Below are positions 5,676 through 10,821 of a stretch of DNA of 10,821 bases, in pieces. Under the pieces are notes generated by a model. That model ran no database searches. It had not been told where the DNA came from and saw nothing but the letters and a program-made list of their open reading frames with translations. The stretch's first letter is position 1. The number at the start of each line of letters is the position of its first letter. Made by a program: the position numbers and the translations under genes. This DNA comes from an uncultured Amylibacter sp. (lineage in GTDB: Bacteria; Pseudomonadota; Alphaproteobacteria; Rhodobacterales; Rhodobacteraceae): assembly GCA_937944065.1 (NCBI GenBank), contig CALDZS010000334.1, forward strand, positions 1 to 10,821. The letters run 5' to 3'.

Positions 5676-7682
5676 GTGAAATACGTCTCAGTTCGCGTAG
5701 AAATTCACAAATTGAGTGGGAAATCGAAGTTGAGACAAGTTCTTACAGTTCTGGTGTTTTTGGCGGCTTGGTGCACAGGCATTGTTGCCGTCGCGAATAC
5801 CGAAGAAGAAAACGGCGATCTGTTGGCCGCCGCACTAGAGGCTGTGTCGCAGCAAGACTGGATTTCTGCCGAGCATAGCGCATCGCAAATATCCGATCCA
5901 ATTGGTTTAGATTTGGTTGTATGGGCGCGATTGCGTGCAGGCGAAGGTGACTGGTTGGAGTATCAAAACTTTGTTGCACGGCATGGGAACTGGCCAGGAA
6001 TGAAACTGCTGCGCAAAAGGGCAGAGGCGGTCATTCCCAAGAACGGATCGCCATCCGATATACGTGCGTTTTTCAAAACTCAGTTGCCCCAGACAGGGAC
6101 AGGTGCGCTGCGTTTGGCGGAGGCATTTCAAGCACAGGGCCGCATAAGTGATGCACGAACCGAGATTGCACGCGCTTGGGCAGACTTGTCTTTGGACAAG
6201 GATGAACAATTCGCAATTCTCGAAACATACAAAGGCAGCCTAGGGCAGGCGCATTCCAAACGAATGGACAACTTGTTGTGGAAAGGCTGGACCCAAGAAG
6301 CGTCGCGTATGTTGCCGTTGGTTTCGCCTGATATACAAAAATTGGCCAAAGCGCGTATTGGGTTACGTCGCGGTGTCAAAACTGTTGATGCACTGATCGC
6401 GAACGTGCCCGCCAGCTTGGCCGATGATCCAGGATTGGCATTTGATCGATTTCGCTGGCGTATCCGCAAGGATCGCTGGGATGACGCGCAGCAAATGTTG
6501 GTGGAACGCACGGCAGACGTGAAATTACTGGGGCGTCCCGAAGAATGGGCGCAACGCCGCGCTGGATTTGCCCGCCGTGCAATGCGGGCGGGCGATCATA
6601 AGCAGGCCTATTTTCTGGCCAGTAAGCATGGGATTTACACAGGATCGAAATATGCTGATCTGGAATGGTTATCTGGCTATCTGGCCCTGCGATATCTAAA
6701 TGCGCCAAAGCAGGCATTGCAACATTTCACAAATTTCAAAGGGGCTGTAGGATCGCCGATCAGTCTGGGTCGTGCGGGATACTGGATGGGCCGCGCCCAA
6801 GAAGCGTTGGGCGATTATGATGCAGCGCAGGTAAATTACGAGTTTGGTGCCAAGTATCAAACCAGTTTTTACGGTCAGTTGGCAGCCGAAAAACTGGGTG
6901 ATGGCCCTGACCAATCGTTGGCTGGGAAAGAAAAAGGCGAAGATTGGCGCATTGCGCCGTTTGCAGACAGCGATGTAATGCGCGCAGCGCTTTTGCTGCA
7001 TTACGCGCAAGAGCCGCACATGGTGCGCCGCTTTTTCGTTCACATGTCAGAAACAATGAACCGCGATGCGCTGATGCAATTGTCTGATCTTGCACTTGAA
7101 ATGGACCGGCCGTTTGTTGCACTGGGTGTCGCGAAACAGGCCGCCAAAACTGGAGTTGTGTTACCACGTCCGTATTTCCCAGTGACAGATCTCGCCAGTT
7201 ATTCTGCCGACGTAGCATCCGAAGTGGCCATGGCGATTGCACGCCGCGAGAGCGAGTTGAATGAGGCAGCGATCAGTCCAGCAGGCGCGCGCGGTCTGAT
7301 GCAAGTCATGCCAGCCACGGCGCGCAAAGTTGCGAACGATTTGGGCATCGAATACTCGAAAGCGCGTTTGACCAATGACTGGCGCTATAATGCGACCCTT
7401 GGTACGGCCTATCTTGCGTCCTTGTTAGAGACATATAACGGGTCTTACGTGCTGGCCTTCGCCGCCTATAACGCGGGCCCAACACGTGCCAACGAATGGG
7501 TGGAACGATTTGGTGATCCGCGCGACGGGTCGGTTGATCCCATCGATTGGATCGAACATGTCCCCTACACGGAAACGCGAAACTATATTATGCGGGTGAT
7601 TGAAAGTTTGCATGTTTACCGTGCGCGGCTGCAAGGCGCATCACAAAATGTGTCCCTGTCGGCTGATCTAAATCGCGGCTAG
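5676..7682 (+). CDS. Soluble-type lytic murein transglycosylase (Slt family)
   Basis: As drawn it has 668 residues, close to Slt70 length. It cleaves the MurNAc-GlcNAc bond of peptidoglycan in the periplasm, leaving 1,6-anhydro ends. A hydrophobic export segment lies at about 19-40 (VLTVLVFLAAW...IVAVA); the Cys in it is preceded by Trp, so it is not a lipobox. Residues 45-500 form a helical repeat region. The C-terminal SLT domain shows catalytic Glu525 in AIARRESELN, SPAGARGLMQVMPATA (534-549), the AYNAGP motif (597-602) and YTETRNYIMRV (631-641). The start is unsettled: GTG 5676 is the first, with a weak ribosome site, while TTG 5730, preceded by GGGA, would leave a shorter leader fitting a normal signal peptide. 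The gene is divergent from dapA, and its TAG is shared with that of the convergent permease gene. Confidence 0.92.
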   Translation: MKYVSVRVEIHKLSGKSKLRQVLTVLVFLAAWCTGIVAVANTEEENGDLLAAALEAVSQQDWISAEHSASQISDPIGLDLVVWARLRAGEGDWLEYQNFVARHGNWPGMKLLRKRAEAVIPKNGSPSDIRAFFKTQLPQTGTGALRLAEAFQAQGRISDARTEIARAWADLSLDKDEQFAILETYKGSLGQAHSKRMDNLLWKGWTQEASRMLPLVSPDIQKLAKARIGLRRGVKTVDALIANVPASLADDPGLAFDRFRWRIRKDRWDDAQQMLVERTADVKLLGRPEEWAQRRAGFARRAMRAGDHKQAYFLASKHGIYTGSKYADLEWLSGYLALRYLNAPKQALQHFTNFKGAVGSPISLGRAGYWMGRAQEALGDYDAAQVNYEFGAKYQTSFYGQLAAEKLGDGPDQSLAGKEKGEDWRIAPFADSDVMRAALLLHYAQEPHMVRRFFVHMSETMNRDALMQLSDLALEMDRPFVALGVAKQAAKTGVVLPRPYFPVTDLASYSADVASEVAMAIARRESELNEAAISPAGARGLMQVMPATARKVANDLGIEYSKARLTNDWRYNATLGTAYLASLLETYNGSYVLAFAAYNAGPTRANEWVERFGDPRDGSVDPIDWIEHVPYTETRNYIMRVIESLHVYRARLQGASQNVSLSADLNRG

Positions 7683-8545
7683 GCTTTCGCTGCTCGTTCG
7701 CGCCACAATGTATAGATACCCGCCGCGATGATGATCAACACACCAACAAGTGTGTTGAACTCCAACGTTTCTCCTAGCACGAACAAACCGATTACCGCGC
7801 CGAACACAAACTGGAAATAGGCAAATGGTTGGACCGTGCTTGCTTCTGCAACTTCGTAGCATTTGATCAAAAGGTAATGACCTATCGCGCCCAATACACA
7901 AAGCGCGAACATCCAGCCCCAATGCTCGACCGCCAACGGTTTCCAGTAGAAAACACCGGCAATACTTATGCCAATGGTTCCAACAATGCCCGTCCAAAAG
8001 AAACTTGTTTGGGCTGAATCCTTGCGTGCGGCGTAACGGGTTAGCAATCCGTAAACCGCAAACATACAGGCTGACAGAAGGGGGATGAGTGCGTAAACAT
8101 TGAACACGCCAAACCCGGGTCGAATGATAATCATAACGCCGACGAAGCCGACGAAAATCGCCGCCCAACGACGCCAGCCTACTTGCTCGCCCAAAATGGG
8201 GCCAGAAAGTGCGGCGATGATAAGCGGATAGACCGTAAATACCGCCAGACTGGCAATCAGGCCAAGATAGATAAAGGCAGTGACCATCACCACAATTTCA
8301 GCGACAAGCAACAGTCCGCGAATGGATTGTAACAAGGGTTGGCTGGTTTGTGCGACACGCCTAATCCCGCCTTGACGCTGGGCAATTGCCAGCACGAACA
8401 AGGCGAAAAACCAATAGCGAACCATGATGATCATAACCGGGTTATACTCTGTGGCGAGGTATTTAGAGATGCCGTCTTGCACGGCAAACACAAAGGTTGT
8501 CGCAATCATCAATAAGATGCCCAGTTTGGCGTCGTTTCGGTTCAT
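7679..8545 (-). CDS. EamA-family (DMT superfamily) permease
   Basis: A 288-residue, very hydrophobic protein with about ten membrane segments arranged as two EamA repeats (about 8-140 and 150-282), typical of drug/metabolite transporters. The first repeat begins LLMIATTFVFAVQDGISKYLA and contains a GLIASLAVFTVYPLI segment with a closing LGEQVGWRRW. The second contains FAYFQFVFGAVIGLFVLGE. The LGE(x)4-7W-type helix ends are a family hallmark. Substrate cannot be told from sequence; members export amino acids, nucleosides or other metabolites. Its ATG overlaps the mnmD stop codon (ATGA, 8542-8545), so translation is probably coupled and the start is firm; an in-frame extension to 8716 would run inside mnmD. 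The stop codon overlaps that of the lytic transglycosylase gene (CTAG, 7679-7682). A role linked to tRNA modification is not implied. Confidence 0.9.
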   Translation of the reverse strand: MNRNDAKLGILLMIATTFVFAVQDGISKYLATEYNPVMIIMVRYWFFALFVLAIAQRQGGIRRVAQTSQPLLQSIRGLLLVAEIVVMVTAFIYLGLIASLAVFTVYPLIIAALSGPILGEQVGWRRWAAIFVGFVGVMIIIRPGFGVFNVYALIPLLSACMFAVYGLLTRYAARKDSAQTSFFWTGIVGTIGISIAGVFYWKPLAVEHWGWMFALCVLGAIGHYLLIKCYEVAEASTVQPFAYFQFVFGAVIGLFVLGETLEFNTLVGVLIIIAAGIYTLWRERAAKA

Positions 8546-9216
8546 AATAAGTGACCTATACTCATATGCCTTTTGCGGCCGAATCCTGATACGCGCCTGA
8601 CATCGAAGCCAGCTTGGTTCAGTTTTTCTCGGACGTGCCCCGCGGCGGTGAAGGTGGCAAAAGTGCCGCCTGAAACTGTGTGACCAGCAACATTTTTCAT
8701 CAATTGGCCTTCCCACATTTCAGGGTTTTTAGCTGGGCTGAACCCGTCCAAAAACCAAGCATCAGCTTTATCGTCCCACAGGGGCAATGTTTCGCGAACG
8801 TCGCCCGTGATGATATGGGCATCCAGTGTGTCGGTTTGTATCTGCCACCCGAGATCTAATTGGGTCAGTATTTGATCCGCTAAAGGCTTTAGTTCTGAAA
8901 ACGATGATAACGCTGTACGCATGTCATTCGTTGTCATCGGAAAAGCCTCAAAACTGGTAAAGCGTAAAGGGGTTGTATGACCAGCTTTCAACCATGCCGT
9001 CCAAGCGACCAACAAGTTCAAGCCCGTGCCAAACCCCAACTCTGCAATGTGAAAACCCTGTTTGAACCTTTCGGGCAAACCGTTGCCTTGCAAGAACACA
9101 AACCGTGCCTCGGCCAGCCCATCGTTTAGCGAATAGTAGGGATCGTCGAATTTGGTCGCAACGGGGACACTTCCGTCACGCCATGTTAGTTGCGCGTTTT
9201 CTGGCTGGTTCGTCAT
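8542..9216 (-). CDS. mnmD: tRNA mnm5s2U34 methyltransferase, MnmC N-domain type
   Basis: A 224-residue protein corresponding to only the N-terminal (methyltransferase) half of enterobacterial MnmC. It uses S-adenosylmethionine to methylate 5-aminomethyl-2-thiouridine at wobble position 34 of certain tRNAs. Visible features are FDDPYYSLNDGLAEARFVFLQGN (about 23-45), the SAM-binding IAELGFGTGLNLL (58-70), the DAWFLDGFSPAKNPEMW signature (152-168) and the C-terminal GFGRKRHM (211-218). ATG 9216 is chosen: AGGA lies nine bases upstream and the sequence before it is not family-like. The gene is divergent from a FAD oxidoreductase gene across about 47 bases and overlaps the downstream permease start codon. 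Confidence 0.9.
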   Translation of the reverse strand: MTNQPENAQLTWRDGSVPVATKFDDPYYSLNDGLAEARFVFLQGNGLPERFKQGFHIAELGFGTGLNLLVAWTAWLKAGHTTPLRFTSFEAFPMTTNDMRTALSSFSELKPLADQILTQLDLGWQIQTDTLDAHIITGDVRETLPLWDDKADAWFLDGFSPAKNPEMWEGQLMKNVAGHTVSGGTFATFTAAGHVREKLNQAGFDVRRVSGFGRKRHMSIGHLL

Positions 9217-9232
9217 CGACACATGTCCTAGA

Positions 9233-9252
9233 TATGACTGCATATGGTCATA
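9233..9252. promoter_or_regulatory. Inverted repeat in the mnmD/oxidoreductase divergent region
   Basis: TATGAC (9233-9238) and GTCATA (9247-9252) form a 6-base inverted repeat with an 8-base spacer that contains CATATG. It lies in the 47 bases between the chosen starts of the two divergent genes, just before and touching the AGGA ribosome site (9252-9255) of the oxidoreductase gene. It could be an operator serving both genes or an RNA hairpin at the start of the plus-strand message. It may also be chance, since the arms are short. Confidence 0.25.
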
Positions 9253-9263
9253 GGATTGGGCGC

Positions 9264-10358
9264 GTGACAAGCAATCAAGTTAAAGATGTTATTGTGGTTG
9301 GCGGCGGTATTTTCGGCCTTTCTGTCGCGTACTGTTGCGCACGCAATGGGCAACGAGTGAAGGTTATTGATCGCGCGGGCATCGGGTCGGGCGCCAGCGG
9401 CGGCGTTGTTGGTGCCATGTCGCCACACACACCAGACGAATGGAACCCGAAGAAAGCATTTCAGTACGAGGCCTTGGTTTCGGCCGAGTCGTTCTGGGCA
9501 GAGGTTGATGCGCGGTCTGGCCTGTCTTCTGGATATGGGCGGGTCGGGCGTATTACGCCGAATATGAATACACGGGTACAGGCGTTGTCGATCAAACGCG
9601 CTGCGTCAGCGCCCGACATTTGGGGCCCGCGTTTCAAGTGGGATTTGATAGATACTCACCCCCTGATCGACGACAGTTACTCAGAGTATGGTTTGGTTTA
9701 CGATACGTTTTCTGCGCGCATTCATCCTAGGCAAGCTTGCGCATCTCTTTTGAGAGCCTGTCAGGATTTGGGTGTTGAAACCATCGCAGGTCAGACCGTC
9801 ACTGCCATCACCGATCACGCAGTTTCGGGGGACTGGGGCGAATTTCGCGCCGATGCGATCGTACTTGCGGCAGGAGCGCAAGGGTTTGAGCTGTTGGATC
9901 GTCAATACAATCGGAACACTGGCACGGGTGTAAAAGGTCAATCAGCGGTGTTGGACATTTGCCTAGGCGACGCACCCACCATAGCGGGCGAAGGATTGTA
10001 TATCGTACCGCACACAAATGGGACGGTGGGTGTTGGATCAACGTCCGAGGTGACCTTTGACGACCCCTATAGCATCGACGCGCAGTTGGATGATGTCCTG
10101 ACGAAAGCGCGCAGATTATGCCCTGCGATACGGGATGCGCCTGTTCTGTCGCACTGGGCTGGGTTACGTCCCAAGGCGGCAAAACGCACACCTATGGTGG
10201 GCAAGCTTCCTAATCTCGATGGCATTTATGTTGCTGGCGGCGGGTTTAAAATCGGCTTTGGTATTGCGCATAAAATTGGGCAACTTCTGGCGGATCAAAT
10301 TGCTGGTCTCGACGTGGATTTACCACCGACATTCCTGCCGACGCATCATTTATCGTGA
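9264..10358 (+). CDS. FAD-dependent oxidoreductase, DAO family
   Basis: A 364-residue amine-oxidising flavoprotein of the D-amino-acid oxidase fold. The ADP-binding motif DVIVVGGGIFGLSVAYC (8-24) is followed by Asp36 at the end of the second strand, then GASGGVVGAMSPH (43-55), a HPRQACASLL helix (154-163), LAAGAQG (201-207), GLRPKAAKRTPMVGKLP (300-316) and the closing VAGGGFKIGFGIAHKIGQLLADQI (323-346). GTG 9264 is chosen because AGGA (9252-9255) lies eight bases upstream; ATG 9234 would add ten residues but has no ribosome site. The GASG...GA.SP and RTPMVG segments resemble the C-terminal (oxidoreductase) half of MnmC. With mnmD divergent next door, removal of a carboxymethyl group from tRNA cmnm5U is one possible role; a glycine or D-amino-acid oxidase/dehydrogenase is the alternative. 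Confidence 0.85.
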   Translation: MTSNQVKDVIVVGGGIFGLSVAYCCARNGQRVKVIDRAGIGSGASGGVVGAMSPHTPDEWNPKKAFQYEALVSAESFWAEVDARSGLSSGYGRVGRITPNMNTRVQALSIKRAASAPDIWGPRFKWDLIDTHPLIDDSYSEYGLVYDTFSARIHPRQACASLLRACQDLGVETIAGQTVTAITDHAVSGDWGEFRADAIVLAAGAQGFELLDRQYNRNTGTGVKGQSAVLDICLGDAPTIAGEGLYIVPHTNGTVGVGSTSEVTFDDPYSIDAQLDDVLTKARRLCPAIRDAPVLSHWAGLRPKAAKRTPMVGKLPNLDGIYVAGGGFKIGFGIAHKIGQLLADQIAGLDVDLPPTFLPTHHLS

Positions 10359-10368
10359 AAGGGTGTAT

Positions 10369-10764
10369 ATGCCAAATCTAAGCAGTCTGGATCATCTGGT
10401 GTTAACCGTTACCGACATCGCAACCACTGTTTCATTTTATGAAGATGTCCTTGGTATGGTCGGTGAGGAATTCACACCTGATGACGGCACTTCGCGTTGG
10501 GCGTTAAGATTTGGTAATCAAAAGATTAACCTGCACCAAATTGGATCAGAGTTTTCGCCGCATGCACGAGCTGCAAGCGCTGGGTCTGCCGACCTTTGCT
10601 TTTTGTCCGAGACTTCGCTGGCAGATTGGCAATCACATCTTGCTGGTCACACTGTGACAATCGAACAGGGGCCAGTGGTGCGCACTGGTGCGACGGGACG
10701 TCTATCGTCTATTTACATTCGCGATCCAGATGGCAATTTAATCGAAATCTCCAACCGCGCTTAG
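10369..10764 (+). CDS. VOC-family (glyoxalase fold) small protein
   Basis: A 131-residue protein made of one vicinal-oxygen-chelate domain with two beta-alpha-beta-beta-beta modules. LDHLVLTVTDI with His9 opens the first module, followed by FYEDVLGM (23-30) and FGNQKINLHQIGSEF with His56 (48-62). GSADLCFLSE (72-81), GPVVRTGATGRLSSIYIRDPDGNLIEIS (101-128) and Glu126 complete it. His9, His56 and Glu126 are candidate metal ligands; Asp75 stands where many family members carry a second-module His. It closely resembles proteins databases label 'VOC family virulence protein' and human GLOD5; no substrate is established. AAAGGG five bases before ATG 10369 fixes the start. The 10-base gap after the oxidoreductase gene indicates an operon. 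Confidence 0.87.
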   Translation: MPNLSSLDHLVLTVTDIATTVSFYEDVLGMVGEEFTPDDGTSRWALRFGNQKINLHQIGSEFSPHARAASAGSADLCFLSETSLADWQSHLAGHTVTIEQGPVVRTGATGRLSSIYIRDPDGNLIEISNRA

Positions 10765-10820
10765 CTTGCGGCGCTGCGCAATTTTTCCATCAGCGCGATG
10801 AGTGATCCAGTATAATGTTC
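10761..10820 (-). CDS. 3' end of a convergent gene, start outside window
   Basis: On the minus strand one frame is open from the window edge to a TAA at 10763-10761 and reads EHYTGSLIALMEKLRSAAS. This looks like a genuine amphipathic C-terminal helix, and its codon choice matches the neighbourhood. Only 19 residues are visible, so the family cannot be named. Its stop overlaps the VOC gene stop by the same four-base geometry seen at the two other convergent junctions of this window, which supports it being real. Confidence 0.45.
   Translation of the reverse strand, partial: EHYTGSLIALMEKLRSAAS
10766..10786 (+). terminator. Possible Rho-independent terminator after VOC gene
   Basis: Two bases after the VOC stop codon, TTGCG (10766-10770) and CGCAA (10777-10781) form a 5-bp stem with a 6-base loop, followed directly by TTTTT (10782-10786). 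The stem is short for a terminator. It would lie inside the coding end of the convergent minus-strand gene, where the T-run is its Glu-Lys codons. It may therefore be partly chance. Confidence 0.35.
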
Positions 10821-10821
10821 G

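Noticed and set aside
5743..7634. Several long minus-strand open frames within the lytic transglycosylase gene
   Set aside because: They give Cys-, His- and Arg-rich sequences without domains, typical of antisense shadows of a real coding gene.
8546..8716. N-terminal extension of the EamA permease
   Set aside because: It lies entirely inside mnmD in another frame; the ATGA overlap gives a much better start and the family begins there.
10135..10368. N-terminal extension of the VOC gene
   Set aside because: It is a shadow of the oxidoreductase C-terminus; a good ribosome site and the family N-terminus fix the start at 10369.
1..10821. Hidden mobile element, CRISPR array, toxin-antitoxin or defence system
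   Set aside because: I looked for direct and inverted terminal repeats, regularly spaced repeats, transposase or nuclease motifs and small paired genes and saw none; gene order and content look like conserved chromosome.

Overview
The window looks like an ordinary chromosomal stretch from an alphaproteobacterium, most likely a marine Rhodobacterales (Roseobacter-type) bacterium. The grounds are moderate GC content by eye, a DUF2927 protein of the kind common in that group, the dapA-smpB pairing, and the style of the proteins. This assignment is inferred from the sequence alone. I see no IS element, phage gene, CRISPR array, tRNA or rRNA.

Layout, left to right. The 3' part of a DUF2927 gene (+) is followed by a six-helix inner-membrane protein gene (+). 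A perfect CRP-type dyad (644-659) lies between them. A minus-strand block follows, in transcription order: dapA (lysine and cell-wall precursor synthesis), smpB (trans-translation), a small glycine-rich membrane protein with its own leader hairpin and downstream Rho-independent terminator, then sseA and an aspartate/aromatic aminotransferase as a tight pair. Divergent from dapA is a soluble-type lytic transglycosylase (+). It meets an EamA-family permease gene (-) tail to tail; that gene is translationally coupled to an upstream mnmD (-), the tRNA wobble-uridine methyltransferase. Divergent from mnmD is a DAO-family FAD oxidoreductase (+), followed 10 bases later by a small VOC/glyoxalase-fold gene (+). 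The last 60 bases hold the 3' end of a further minus-strand gene.

How the genes may work together. dapA (meso-diaminopimelate precursor) and the lytic transglycosylase (murein cleavage) share a 95-base divergent region, and both concern the cell wall. sseA plus the aminotransferase could form a two-step cysteine to 3-mercaptopyruvate to sulfane-sulfur route. mnmD beside a FAD oxidoreductase resembles the two halves of the fused enterobacterial MnmC protein placed on opposite strands.

The most unusual structural trait is that all three convergent gene pairs (1664-1667, 7679-7682, 10761-10764) overlap at their stop codons by exactly four bases. I found no clearly undescribed system. The best leads are regulatory: the CRP-type dyad, a possible RNA switch in front of the glycine-rich gene, and the compact overlapping gene ends.
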